Shown: in pieces, positions 1-12,300 of the stretch | How the letters are laid out: each line of letters starts with the position of its first letter | Position numbering within the stretch: the first letter of the stretch is position 1 | Assembly (NCBI GenBank): GCA_905250125.1 | Contig: CAJNOL010000369.1 | Span: forward strand, 33,826-97,825 | Origin: Rotaria sordida | Taxonomy: Eukaryota > Rotifera > Eurotatoria > Philodinida > Philodinidae | Length of the DNA stretch: 64,000 bases | Direction: 5' to 3' | Notes under the pieces: generated by a model | The model's database searches: none | Seen by the model: the letters and a program-made list of their open reading frames with translations, nothing else | What the model was told of the DNA's origin: nothing | Program-made: the position numbers and the translations under genes

Positions 1-360
1 TCTGGTCCAAAGCTAGTTTTTAATACTGTTAGGGAGTGCATCCAATCTTTCTTATTATATGAGTACTTTTGAAAACATATGAGATATTTGTAATCAGCGC
101 ACTTGGTACTATTGAATTGTAAAGACTTGCAATAGAACAATGACAAAAATTTTTTTTCGGTACCTGTGGGCGACTCCGGATGTGAAATGTTGGGTTATGT
201 CAAAAATAGAAAATAAAATTATGAAAAATATTCAAGGTTCAATGCTGACTCTCAAAGTAATAAAATTAGATTCAGATTTTTCGAGACCTTCGGTTCATAA
301 TTCGACGCAACTTTTGACGTATTGGAATGTGATTAACGTGTGATAATGAACTAATAAATC
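1..360. other. unannotated AT-rich sequence
   Basis: No gene or repeat is recognisable here. The only open frame (140-343, +) has no family resemblance and no splice context. Confidence 0.4.
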
Positions 361-412
361 AATAATCATCAGCTACATGCTTTACTTTATCTTATTTTAC
401 TTCATCTTACTT

Positions 413-527
413 GTTTGATAAAGTTAGAGATACTTCACTTTAGTTTACTTTAGTTTACTTTACTTTACTTTACTTTTCGGGTAAAGTAGATCTACTTTAC
501 TTTATCGAGTAAAGTAAATCCAGAACG
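413..527. repeat. TTTACTTTAC low-complexity array, left copy
   Basis: Repeated TTTACT/AGTAAA units form short self-complementary stretches, for example around CGGGTAAAGTAGATCTACTT. An array of the same sort sits at 4973-5043 next to the clean right terminus, so this is read as the matching end of one element. Confidence 0.7.
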
Positions 528-536
528 ATCATTACG

Positions 537-805
537 GTGACCAGAAACAGCCGTATACCGCTGTATACAGCGGATTTACGGCTATATACGGCCGTATCTC
601 CGCTGTATTTCGTGGAGCCGTATTACGACCGTATTACGCCGTGCCGTATACGGCGTAATACGCCAACAGTTTACCATCGTAATCAAAAGTTAACACAATA
701 CCGAAGTCGACGGACACGGCCGTATACGACACTGTTCACGACCGAAATGCCACCGTACACGGCTGTATTATCACCGTATACGGCCGTAAACTCACCGTAA
801 ATAAC
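537..805. repeat. CGTATACGG palindromic motif array, left copy
   Basis: Many variants of CCGTATACGG or CGTATACAGCGG, each close to its own reverse complement. The open frame here is an artefact of the repeats. The base composition (CG-rich) is unlike the surrounding sequence. A longer array of the same motif lies at 4393-4950. Confidence 0.75.
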
Positions 806-839
806 CGCACCTATTCCAGCACACAAAAGACCACATGAC

Positions 840-1335
840 CCCTGTGAGACTTTTTGAGACTTTTTCGGATCAGGGAAAAGACTTTGTGAGACTTTTTTGA
901 GACTTTTTGCTCTCCGAGGAAAGTCCTTATAAAAGTCTTAAAAAGTCTAAAAAAGACTGGATTGGGACTCGATTGAGACTTTTTGCGCACAGAGAAAAAG
1001 ACCTTTTGAGACTTTTTTGAGACTTCTAACGGTTTGAGGGAGGTCTTTGCAAAGTCTCAAAAAGTCTCAATTTAGTTTTTTTTAGGCTTTTTGAGACTTT
1101 TATAAGCACATCTCTCAGAGAGCAATAAGTCTCAAAAAAGTCTCAAAAAGTCTTTTTCTCTGACCCGAAGAAGTCTCGAAGAAGGTCTCAAAAAGACTCT
1201 ATTGAGACTAAATTGAGACTTTTTGAGACTTTTTTGAGACTTTTCGAAGACCTCTCTCTAACCGTTAAAAGTCTCAAAAAGTCTGAAAAAAACTCGGTTG
1301 AGACTAAATTGAGACTTTTTGCGTTCTGAGAAAAG
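840..1335. repeat. GAGACTTTTT array in both orientations
   Basis: Dozens of GAGACTTTTT / AAAAAGTCTC units occur in both orientations, giving many potential hairpins. Degenerate copies trail to about 1460, and a last cluster is at 2008-2043 (GAGACTCAAAAAGACT). From about 1460 to 2000 the sequence is otherwise featureless. Confidence 0.75.
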
Positions 1336-2059
1336 TCCTCATAAAACTGCGAGAAAGTCTGAAAACGGCGCTATTTAGCCACCAATTGCGACTTTGAAGA
1401 GAGTTTTTGCGCAGGAAGAGAGCTTCTTATAAAAGTGTGAAGTAGTCTGAAAAAGACGCGATGGACTGCATTTTCGCGACTCTGTGATTATTCGAACGGA
1501 CAGTTTGGAGGTTGGAATTAGTTTCGAAACAGTCTGTTTGACATTTGTGAAGGCTTTTATTGGGAGATTTCTTAGCAGCGAATAAGTTTGAAAATAGATC
1601 GTTTTGAGGGCGGTTTTCTGTTTTCTGAAGATCTTTGTGAGAGCCTGGAAACTGCGAAAAAAAAGATTTGAAAAGATCGTAAAAGTGTGTTCTTGCGAAA
1701 AACTGGATTGTATTCTGTTAGATTCCTACACTCGGGGGTATTTTGTAATCAAAAGCTTTCCGTTATAAAGAGATGTTCGTTCACTGCAGTCACCTTTTCA
1801 ATCGGTAGTATTGTGAAAAAACCCGCTTTACTATAGCAGAGTGTCATCCAAGTTCTTTCCTCACAAATCTCATAGCAACTGGATCACGATCGCTTTCTGA
1901 ACGGCTATTCTACAATAACCAGAAACCATTTGCCATCCTTGCCATTCTTCCCACTGTGCGTACTGGAATAGGGGATAGCTCATCATGCAGCCCTATAAAG
2001 AGGAGGAGATGAGACTCAAAAAGACTAAAAAAGTCTTTTTTGATCAAACAATACTCTAA

Positions 2060-2519
2060 AACAATCGATCCCTCATACTTCTTACTCCTACCTCATTCTT
2101 AACTAAAATGACCACGAGCACGTGGTGCACCCCTACATATGGAGCGCACTTTGTGTCAAAAATATGAAAAGATCCTTTTTTGATCAAACAATGGTCGTAG
2201 AGAAGCGATTTCTCATACGTATTATTGGTACTTGTTTTCGAGATCGAGTCAGCCCTGCAGCTAGGTGCGTGTTTTTATATATTGGACTGACAAAGTAAGG
2301 ATAAAAAGTGAGAATCCCGAATGTTTGATGTCCTTGTTAATAGCTGGAAGCGGATTTTTATTCGGAGAGAGACCCCTTTTTATGTAACCTTTGGGCACTG
2401 GTGACCTGTGTACTCTGTTGGAAATTTTTTTACCAGTGCAATGTGGTATATTGTTTATGAGGTGAGTGTGTTGTAGGAGGAAGCACTGGTATGTGAATGG
2501 AAATCGAGTATATGGGAGT
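2060..2519. other. no recognised feature
   Basis: Sequence interior to the large element. The minus-strand open frame at 2261-2539 runs across the junction with the nested hAT element and is therefore not credible as a gene. Confidence 0.4.
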
Positions 2520-2636
2520 GTCGAAATCAGTGCTGCCACCTTTTGAAGTCCAAAAAGCAGAAAATACTTTGCAAAAAGCAGAAAATAACAGAAGTTTTAT
2601 CATCGAAAAACAGAAAAACAGCAGAAAGTATGTTTA

Positions 2637-3295
2637 TGATATGAAACTAACGGGTAGTTCGTAATAAAAGAGGAACTCAGTATTTTGTTAACATCTTAAG
2701 CGTTATCTTATCGCTCAAGCTTTATTTTTTTATCAAAAGATTCACTGTCTTCTTCTGCGCAAATTGCATATTTCGTTGTAAAAATACTTATCTCCTTCTC
2801 TCTCGACATCACCACGATTTAAAAACAGCACTACACACAACTTTCAGAATCTGTATTTTTTTCAATTTTTTCCAAAAACATCTAGTCCTTAGATTAGTCT
2901 TATTATAATTGGCCGTGCCATATTCTTTATCCAGAAATAAAATAAATTGCCTTTGGTACGTTGATTGAAATGAACCAATTTATCTCTTGAGCGGCGAACA
3001 AATTATACCCAAACTAACAGGATTAATTGAGAAGCTGGACATTTTGGAAAAAAATTGAAAACATGAAGACTTTGAAAGTTGTGTGTAATGTTTGTTTTAA
3101 ATCAGATGATGTTGAAAGAGAGATAAGTGTTTTTTACAGCGAAATATACCAATTTCTGCAGAATCAGACGATGAATCTTTTGATAAAAAAATAAAACGTG
3201 AGCGATGAGATAACGCTTAAGATGTTAACAAAATACTGAGACTCTCTTTTATTACGAGCTACCCGTTATTTTTAAATGTTAGTTTCAGTATATTA
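2637..3295. repeat. foldback (inverted repeat) inside the hAT element
   Basis: The left arm (about 2637-2870) and right arm (about 3055-3295) are reverse complements with scattered mismatches. Shared stretches include AACGGGTAG, TATTTTGTTAACATCTTAAG and ACACACAACTTTC. The central spacer of about 180 bp has no recognisable coding content. Confidence 0.75.
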
Positions 3296-3870
3296 ATCAC
3301 TTGCATTGTATAGCATCACAAAACACAACTAATTAACAAATAGACAGAATCATTGAACATGTTTTCTTTTTAAAGAGTATTCTTCCTCTGATTTAAGAGC
3401 TTTTGACAAATCTTTTTTACCTAATGAATATTTATCCATTACAGTATATGATAAGGAGAAATTCAAAAAATTGTTGATTAAACCATAGCATTTAAAATTT
3501 TTTTGTTTCTTATTGTTCATAGGATAAGCAATATTAGCTTTTTATTAGCAATGTTCGGAAAATTGTTGATGACGAACGATAAATGTTAGTTGAGACGGAT
3601 CAAATCTATATTCTTTTAAAGATTATTTATATTCGACAACTTTGAACCGTTCTCTGTTGAAGATAACTCTATTCAATTTCTGTTTTCTGGTTTAGCTCCT
3701 GATGACATAATTATTACTTCAACTACTACCATTCATTTGTGAATCCCTTCTTTGCTAGTCGAGCTGCCATTAACATCTAGAGCTGTTTTTTCTATTTTTT
3801 TCCTCTCACTGATCATATTAATTATTCATGTTCATTGAGTAAACAAACGAAAGAATATATATGTTGATGT

Positions 3871-3980
3871 ATATGAATTACATGAGTAATTAAAATGCTA
3901 TAGAAAGCCATAGGTAAAGAATTGATTTAAAGCCAAATATGTAGGTTGGTAGTTGTTTGTAGTCAGTAGAAAATAAAAAT
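3871..3980 (+). repeat. dispersed repeat, copy 1 (uninterrupted)
   Basis: This stretch, containing AAAGAATTGATTTAAAGCC and TGTTTGTAGTCAGTAGAAAA, recurs in the same orientation at 48473-48583. Here it is continuous, while at the second locus a TA-type MITE sits at its left edge. Confidence 0.75.
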
Positions 3981-4392
3981 CATCCGTATCAAATAGAAAG
4001 AATTAGAATGGCACAAAAATATCAGTAGTTTTTGATACAGTTTTTTTAAATAATTATGGAAACGAAGGTATTTCAGGTGAAAAATGTTGATTGAAATGAT
4101 AAATAACGCCGTATCAAACATAGCAGAAAAATTTTGAAAAAGCAGAAACGACAGAAAAAACTTCAAAAAGCAGAAGAGGTGGCAGCTCTGATCGAAATGG
4201 GGTCGGATTTGATAATGGTATTGGGTACATGCGAAAGTAAAAGTGATGACTCTTTCCAGACTTGATTGAGACGCAGGTCCTGTTATCTGGGAGGTGGTAT
4301 GCTTGATTTTGAGAGTATGCTGTTTGTATTTAAGAATAGAAATTCACCAATGTTAGCGATCTTTTGAGATGAAATACAATAACAAATAGTGA

Positions 4393-4950
4393 TTGTATAT
4401 CGGATTAGTTATAGAAGACCATTACGGTGCATCGCGATTTTTTCGGATGAACGTATACAGTCGGCATATTGTTACAGAAGGCGTACACGGTGGCTTTCAA
4501 TGGCAACTGTTTACAACGGCCACAAATCATCGTAAAACATCGTTTACGATCGCCGTAAGCGACTACTGTATACTGTTAACATACACTGTTTGTTACGACG
4601 TTTTATAATACCAGCGTATACAGTTGTCGGGTGTTCACGCGAGTCGTGTCCGGCGAAAGTGTACGGTCGATGTTTACGATGGCCGTAGTATGTCGTAAAG
4701 CATTAGGTACTGCTGTTGTAAACGGCCACCGGAAACGGCTGACGTATACGATTCCTTACGTTGTTTTCAGACCAAAGTATGCAGTCACCGTATTGTTACG
4801 GTAGTAGTTTACGATGGACTTTTACGGACACCGTGTACGATTGCCGTAATATACTGTAAAGCATCATTTACTGCTGCCGTATATGGCTAACGTAAACAGT
4901 TGCCGTTTTTCACCGTATTTGGTTAGTGAACGGCCGTTTACAGCCGAGCA
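4393..4950. repeat. CGTATACGG palindromic motif array, right copy
   Basis: Degenerate CGTATACAG / CCGTTTACAG / TTACGGTC units in both orientations, the mirror of the array at 537-805. The 71-codon open frame at 4393 arises from the repeat itself. Confidence 0.7.
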
Positions 4951-4972
4951 TGATTGACCTGGGAAGTAGATT

Positions 4973-5043
4973 AACTTTACTTTACTTTATCGGTAAAGTA
5001 AAGCAACTCTACTTTACTTTACTTGATAAAGTAAAGATAAAGT
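4973..5043. repeat. TTTACTTTAC low-complexity array, right copy
   Basis: Runs of ACTTTACTTTA and its complement directly adjoin the terminus CCACCCCTA at 5053. Confidence 0.7.
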
Positions 5044-5055
5044 GCCACCCCTAAT

Positions 5056-5440
5056 AATGACCAAGCCTACATAAAAACACGCATTTCAATATTCCACCAT
5101 GAGAGAGAAAGTGGTTATATAAAGCAAAACAGACAAACAATGACACTAAAGTAATAAGAATACAATGATGTGAATGGAGCAAACAGAAAGATAATGGTAA
5201 GAAAGTATTAAAAAAAGCTGTTAGCGCAATTCCTGGCGGGATTAAAAATGTGAAACACGATCTAACTGTTGTAAGCAATCGCAATAAAATCGTGATCGTG
5301 TATATTACGGACCACATTTTATGTCTCATGTATACAAAAAAAAGATAACAATAATTAATACTATACTAATATAGATTTATTTCATTTAAAAAATTGTACT
5401 TTATTATTAGTTATGATATTATTAATTATTATTCTTATTA
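5056..5440. other. AT-rich spacer, no gene recognised
   Basis: No family resemblance in any frame. The 92-codon minus-strand frame (5051-5329) begins inside the transposon end and is not supported. Confidence 0.4.
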
Positions 5441-5459
5441 TTAATAATAGTTATCTAGC

Positions 5460-5848
5460 ACCGTAGCTACTAAGATGTCTGTCACGGTCTGTGACACAGT
5501 TATTAATTAATAACTAATGAAATATTAATCAGACAATTAATTCGTCGATTAATTAGATTATTAATTGGGTAGTTAATTAACTAAAGTGTCTGTCGTGGTT
5601 TGTGACATAAGCGACGCTGCTAAGGATGTCTGTCACGTCTATGACGGGCGGTTGCTAAGGTATCTATGACAGTCTGTAATGGGGGAGGGGGGGGGAGGCG
5701 TTGCTAAGGTGTCTGTCACGGTCTGTGACGCCTGTCACGTCTGTGATCGACCGTTGCTAAGGATGTCTGTCACGTTTGTGACAAGCCGCTTTTGACGTGT
5801 CTGACACGTCTGTGATGTCTCGTTGCTAAGGATGTCTATCACGTCTGT

Positions 5849-5850
<2 letters not shown>
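5460..5850. repeat. tandem repeat built on CTGTCACGTCTGTGAC
   Basis: Repeated blocks of GTTGCTAAGGATGTCTGTCACG...CTGTGACR, each with an internal near-palindrome (TGTCACgtcTGTGACA). Spacing is irregular. The left shoulder (5490-5585) is a run of TTAATTA motifs. Short G-rich tracts appear at 5679-5698, before the long G run. Confidence 0.75.

Positions 5851-5880
<30 letters not shown>
5851..5880. repeat. 30-nt G homopolymer
   Basis: An uninterrupted run of 30 G follows the tandem repeat and precedes AGGTACTGG. Read on the minus strand it would encode poly-proline at the end of a 112-codon frame (5839-6177), which I do not accept as a gene. Confidence 0.95.
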
Positions 5881-5881
<1 letters not shown>

Positions 5882-6306
5882 GGTACTGGCTGCAAATTTT
5901 CACCCCTAAATACTTCAACGCTCTCTTTTAGATCGTGTTTCACAAAATGATAAAGAGACGTTTTTAATGATAAAAATAGTGGCAGTGATATATGTAATTT
6001 GTACTTTGAAGAATCAGTAGTGTTTGTCGGAGTTGTTACAATTACAAACAATTTCTTACTTAGAATCATGAAGCCAGCTGAACAAAGGCTTTCGATAAAT
6101 GAAGTATATTTCAAATAGTTAGTTTTTATGCTTCTCACCCTTTTAATTCTTTTCGGACAAGAATGGTGATTCTCCATCTTGGCTTACTACCATAAAGCAA
6201 CTGAAGTTCCAAAAGCGAATATGCTCAAAATTTATCCCACAAAAGTAAAGAGAACTATCATAGTATTTCGAAGTTTCAAATTATTCAATAATCCTTTATG
6301 AAATAG

Positions 6307-9300
6307 AAGCAATAGAGAACGTTGTGGCTGCAATAATCCTGTTCATAAGGGCAAAGTATCGGAATATTGCGAAGAATGGCATTGGAAAAAACACACCAAA
6401 CTCGGACCATCGGAATGTTACGGAATATTCCAAAATTCATGCTGTCCTGTATGATTACCTTATTGAATTTGACCTCTTTCGCTCTACTTGTTTTTCGCAG
6501 ACAACGATTTTCATGAATTTCAATATCACTAAATGGATTCTCTACTGAAAACTCCTTCGAATTAAAAACGGTCTACTCTATAAACAGCACATGTTTAAAA
6601 CTAAGAACGCCACCTTGAGGTCGATTCCTTACCATTTGAGTTAGGATCCATCGATCACGCCATACAAAGCCACAGCTACTCACACTGATAGCCTTATTCC
6701 CCAGCAGGAAAAGTAATTTGGCGATATTGGAATGACTGAAAACAAACTTGGCAAAAGCGGAGATTTTCTTGTAGTTGACGAGTGACAGAAAAATGCTTTC
6801 ATTTCCTTTTTATTTAGTATTTGCGCTGCGATATCAAAACAGATCCTCAAAAACTCGGTTTGTTGTTATTGGGAGTATGGACTATACCTACACCTAATTT
6901 GATAATGAGAATGATTGGTGATGCTGCTTCAACGTTCAACGTTAATCTAGAAAAAGAAATTTTGCAAGGAATTTCAGATGCTGCTACGGCATCAGGTACG
7001 TAAACACATCGGATAAAACTTAAAAAATCAAGTTTTGACTAATTCGAGATGCGTGGATTATCACAAGTGGTTACAAAGAGGAGAAAATTTCAGAACTAAT
7101 TGGTGAAGTAGTTTACAAAAGCCAAGTTCAAAATACCACGCTTAATTTTAATGCTATTGCCGTCGGTAAATGGGGAAACATTCAGGATTGTCGCACACTT
7201 GAAAAAAGGTTAGAAAAATTTATTTATTTTAGCATGACCAATCAGTACACTAGGGCGTGAGGACATCTGTACAGAATTGTCGAATCGAGATAGATCTGCA
7301 TTCACACTATTTTGAGGATGCTGGTGTAGGTGTGGGGTGTGTGAGTGTGGGTGTGTGGGTGTGTCTTTTTCATCCAATCACCTACACCCACACCCACTCC
7401 AGATTATTGCAGTAGAAATATAGTCACTATGCAATAAATATTGTAAAGGTTCAAAACTCCATAGCGCTCATTCTAAGCAGTGTGATATATTTTCGTATAA
7501 TTTTTCAACTGAGTTGCTCTAATGAAAAGCTGACTACTTTTTTGGGTGAAAATATTTGTGATTTTATGTTAGTCATATAGCGACTTAGCTAGCGGTCTAA
7601 CATAAGATAGTTTTTCAACAAGGAAAAATCATAGTTATCTAAAGTTTCGAAATGCACTTCTCAACTTTTGATCTCAGTATTTGTACGACTCGCCCATAGG
7701 CTATTGTCAGTTACGCTCTAACTCACTACATGATCATGCTCGACAAAGACATTAGTAAGGAAAAAGCCGATAAATTCACGGAGACTTCCTTTGTTTTCAG
7801 AAAACAGTATAAACTCTATCACACCACTCCCTACTCAAAGTTGGAAGCTTAAATAAAATATTATTTAAAGCTTATACATTCCATGGTGCTTTATTGTCGA
7901 GGTATTGGTTCTGAGAATCACTCTCTCCTTAATAAGTACCAATTTTTCAACATAGGTCATAGCGAATCGACGTGACATACGATCACTTTAATGGCTTACA
8001 GTATTGGTAATATCTCTCAGAGACTAAAAAATTAAAAAAGAATTCATAAATTCTTTATCAAAACTATAAAAAGTCTTGGAATTTGGATGGTAAAACGCGT
8101 ATTAGTTTTGATGTACTTCAAATTGATCGACTAAAAGCAACCTTTTAAAGAAAAAGATGCAATAGCTAACACTTTGAATTAAAGTAATGAATTTTCATTG
8201 ACAAAAAGAGATATTTTCATCAATAAACTTTGACATAGCTGAAAATACGTACTCGTTTCGTCATCCAAAATAACATTCATTTATTTTTCGAGTCACTGGA
8301 CTCAATTTTAAATATAGCTTCTCTCATAAAACATTTTCGATAGTTGCTTATATTTGAAATGAGCACACAGTTTAGAAAAACAGCTAAAAAAATAAAAGTG
8401 TCGGGCCAGTCCAGCTCGTTTCGAGTCCTGGTACGTATATAACTTTTGGCTCATTTCATATACAAATATCTAGCAATAAGGGTCAAATACTCCAATTTAC
8501 TCCACTCTTATTACAAAACGAGAGAGTAATTAGTATTTCAAACTTTTTATGCCTATATAGACTTATATAAAATCGATTTTTCCCTCGACTGAAGGGGGGA
8601 GTCATACGAAATAAAATGCGTTTGTTTGTTTGTTTGCTTGATTGATTGGGGTCAAAAAAACATCTATAAGAGGTTAGCTTATTTTAAGACCCTTGGTCGT
8701 TTTGATCAAACTTCGCTATAGGTTATCGAGGGCCCTGAATCCGAATTCGAAGCCCATTTTTTTGGCCGAGGTTTCATTGGTCGGTTTCTGACCAATCAGA
8801 AACGAATTTTCTTATTTTAAGACTTTTGGCCGTTTTAATCGAACTTTGCTATAGGTTATCGAGGGCCCTGAATCCGAATCCGAAGCCCATTTCTTTGGCC
8901 GAGGTTTCATTGGTCAGGAACCGGTCAATCAGAAACGAACTTTCTTATTTTAAGACTTTTGGTCATTTGGATCGAACTTTGCTGCAGGTTATCGATGGTT
9001 CGACATTCGAATCCGAAGTCACTTTTTTTGGGCGAGCTTTCATTGGTCGGAAACGGACCAATCAGAAACGAGCTTTCTTATTTTAGGCTTTTGGAGCTTC
9101 TGATCGAACTTTACCGTAGGTTGTCGATAGCCCGGAATACGAATACGAAGTCGCTTTTTCTGGCCGACCTTTCATTGGTCGGGAAGGGGCCAATTAGAAG
9201 CGAGCTTGTTCGCACTGATCGAAATAATTCAAAATTCACGTACAGTTGATGATGTGAAGGACGACGTAAGTGAGAGAAGTCGAAATTTTCTTCAGCTTTA

Positions 9301-12300
9301 TGGGATAGGCAAAAAAAGACGGGATCGAAGAGGTGAAGTATCTTGAAATGCTGAAGTTCCAGTGTTTGTCTGAATGTCATGTGAATGGAAGCTGTATTTT
9401 CTGGAACTACGAAAGAAACATCGTTCCCTCGTTTTCTTATAGCGAATACAGCAATTGAAGAAACGAGACATATGACTAGAGCTTCGCGTTTCCTAGAAAA
9501 TAGAACCGAGAACTAAACAGAAAACAATTTTCTAATCTATAATGAAAGTTCGTATAAAAATTTGCTTTAAATAGAGTTGATGATTTCTTATGTAATTGCT
9601 AAGATAATTACTATGATACCTATCGAAACAAGTAACGGGACTTTTCGGTCGCTAAGCCATCTACTGAAAGAAGAGTAATGTGGTAAAAACACCATAGCCT
9701 GGCTAGTTCCAGAGTCTTAGATTCCATCCATTGATCTGTCCTGTTCCCTCGATTGAAGAGAGGGTCATATGAAATAAAATAAGTTTGTATGTGTCAGGGT
9801 CAAAAATGTATAGGCCAAAAGATCGATGGTCAGTTGTTTTCGACATCTAGCTCTTGTAAGTACGATTCAGAAATACAAATAGTCCTAGACAAAAGTAAAA
9901 ATTTGAGAGGAAACAGAAACATCGTCGGACTACGATCGGAGGGGATTGAGAGATGAGTTTAGTTCAATCGTGACAATCGGCTGCAGGCTGTTTGCTTAAG
10001 TAAATCTTAGGAGTTCAGAATGGAAAATAGAAAGGTCCGAATATTTTACAAAATGGTCATCACTAGGGATGACCCTTTATCTTTACTATCCTTTATAATA
10101 AAGGATAAAAATAAATGAATCCTTTACTCTTAAAAAATAAAGACAAATGGATTCTTTATTTTTATAAAATAAATGAAAATGAATCATTTATCTTTAAAAA
10201 ATAAATGAAAAATAAACGAATAGATGATACTTTTTACGACGACAGATAATGTAATTGGAAGAGCACTAGAATAATGAAATAAATCTGCAGAGAGATTATT
10301 ACGATTTAAAAATTAAAATTTGATTTAAAATACGTTTCCCAAGATGAAATTCAAAAATAACAGAAATGAAAGCTTTATTTCTGATCTTTTAAGGGTACTA
10401 AGAAAGAGGAAGAGCTTCTTGTAACATTCTAATGTGATCTAAAGCTTTCTATGTATTCAGACATCTTTGTGAAGCTTTATTTCAGAATCATAGAATGTCT
10501 TCATCGGATCGATTATCTCTCAATGTTCATATTTCCAAATAGAAGTTCTTTATAATTTTGAATCACACTTCTAATTATTCACAACCTTGCCCAATGTACT
10601 CTGTATTTTGCTATCTTCCGCAAAAAAATTGGTCAATAGAAGTTGTAGCACAATTATTTGCAAATAAGTATTAAATAAATGGTTTTATTTTCGCGAGCAG
10701 CAATTCTTTTTCCAGGTACTGGAAAACATCCTAATGATACACACACAGACATAAGAAAGACACAAAATAAGGAAATTAAAACAAAAAACAGAAAATAACA
10801 CACACATAAGCTGTAATGAACGTAGTTTTTTGTATGATTTAATTCCAAGTGTATCTACATATAAAAAAGCTTTTTTTGACAGGCACTATTTATCAGTGAT
10901 ACATTCATTTTCCATAGCATATCCCAATGAAAATTTAACACGATAATTGGAACAGAACGTGAACTAGTTTAATAGTAGTATAAAATAACTTTTTACCTCC
11001 AAAAATTTTCATACGAACTTCAAATTCAATTATGGTTCTCTAAAAATGTTTAGAAAGAGTTGAATCTATATTCACGAATGAAAGAAAAGACGAACCATAT
11101 TTTGGAAATCGAATCGTTTCCAAATAACAATTATCTACACAACAACTTGTTTACTTTACAGTAGGTAGGGCACGAAGCACATGTTAACTCTCTATATCCG
11201 TATTTAGTTGAAGAGTTTTTTATGAAATATATTGGATCATTGGGAGAAGCTAGCGAAAGATAATTTTTGAAGAATATCAATTCTATGGGAGTATGGTCTT
11301 AATGATCGAATACTTCTGTTAAGAAAAGAAACTCTTCAGCGAAATACAGATATAAGGAGTTGATCTGTGCATCCTGTCCTACCTACTGGAAAACACGCAA
11401 GTTGGCCAATATAAAGCTTATCTATGAGAACAATTCGATAGTCGAATCTTAATTTGTGTTGCCTTCTATTCGTATGTATGGACTCGAGTTTTCTTAAAGC
11501 ATTTTCGAAAAAAAAAGTAATTTCATTTGAAAACCATATGAAAATTTTCTCGGACAAAAAAAAATATAGTGGACTAGTGTAAGGCTAGCTCATGTAGTAT
11601 TGAACTCTGTATGCTAAATTTTCATTTAGATGTTCTATAAACAATGTATGTACTATCAATAAAAAATTTCAGTCATTCTATTTTTCTTTTTTTTTCTTAC
11701 GAAAGATAATTTTCATTTGTTTAACAACATAAGATATTTGAGTGTAGTTGGTGATAGAAAAGACCGCTGTTTGCGGTGAACATAGCCAGCAACAGAGAAA
11801 GTTGATTCAGAGACGGCTGACGTCGGTGGAATAACACTATAACGCTTTATAAAAAGGAAAAAAATTTCCTAACAGCGTTTTATCAACATTATTCTTGTCA
11901 AAAATATGTTTGAATATAAATATCAATCTTCCTAAACATATCTAATCTATGCAAAAAAAAATTATTATTTTAATTTTCTACAATGACCACAACAAAAAAA
12001 AGTAAACAAACTGTCTGCAATACGATTCCCGTAATGAATATGAATAAGACGTTCTCTATTGAGCAAATTGCAGAAGAAGTTTTAAAGCGTTATAAAATTC
12101 ATATTAAAAAAAATATCCATTGCTTAAGAGAAAATAAATTTCTTTTTTTTTATTATAGCGCTCATATTGAAAAAATAGTAAGCAAATGCGTTTGAAGAAT
12201 TAACTATTGTTCATTTTCGTTTCAAGGCGCCTTTAATGAAAACTAAACCAAGTACCTGAAGTGAGATTCTCTCGATATATGCGTGATAGAGAGACGGAGA

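Larger units (their letters stand above)
2528..4190. mobile_element. hAT-type element (non-autonomous), nested
   Basis: Terminal inverted repeats CAGTGCTGCCACCT... and ...GGTGGCAGCTCTG are flanked by a near-perfect 8-bp target duplication: GTCGAAAT (2520-2527) and ATCGAAAT (4191-4198). The 8-bp duplication and CAG-type terminus are hallmarks of the hAT superfamily. Subterminal AAAAAGCAGAAAA motifs occur at both ends. No transposase is seen. It contains a separate foldback at about 2637-3295. Confidence 0.85.
370..5053. mobile_element. large hAT-like element with arrayed subterminal repeats (candidate)
   Basis: Both ends carry the same two arrays in mirrored order. TTTACTTTAC-type sequence lies at about 413-527 and 4973-5043. 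CGTATACGG-type palindromic motifs lie just inside, at about 537-805 and 4393-4950. The right end reads ...AAAGTGCCACCCCTA, which reversed is TAGGGGTGGCACTTTATC. This closely matches the ends of the well-bounded hAT element at 10064-16298. The left terminus (near 374, TACATGCTTTACTTTATC) is degraded and no matching 8-bp target duplication was found, so the left boundary is uncertain. No transposase remains. The interior holds a GAGACTTTTT array and a younger nested hAT element. Mirrored short-motif arrays of this kind are usually transposase-binding regions; that role is inferred here. Confidence 0.5.

Noticed and set aside
537-800. 87-codon arginine/tyrosine-rich frame
   Set aside because: Translation of CGTATACGG palindromic repeats.
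5839-6177. 112-codon frame ending in poly-proline
   Set aside because: The tail is the G homopolymer and tandem repeat. The body has no family motif and overlaps the upstream side of the TRPM gene on the other strand.
6732-6770. Alternative TRPM exon 6732-6770 joined to 6818
   Set aside because: It has a TAA just upstream in frame, and the exon ending at 6448 joins 6818 directly in phase 0 with better family fit.
8826-9380. Three overlapping frames of 86-96 codons
   Set aside because: Produced by the 133-bp tandem repeat whose period avoids stops.
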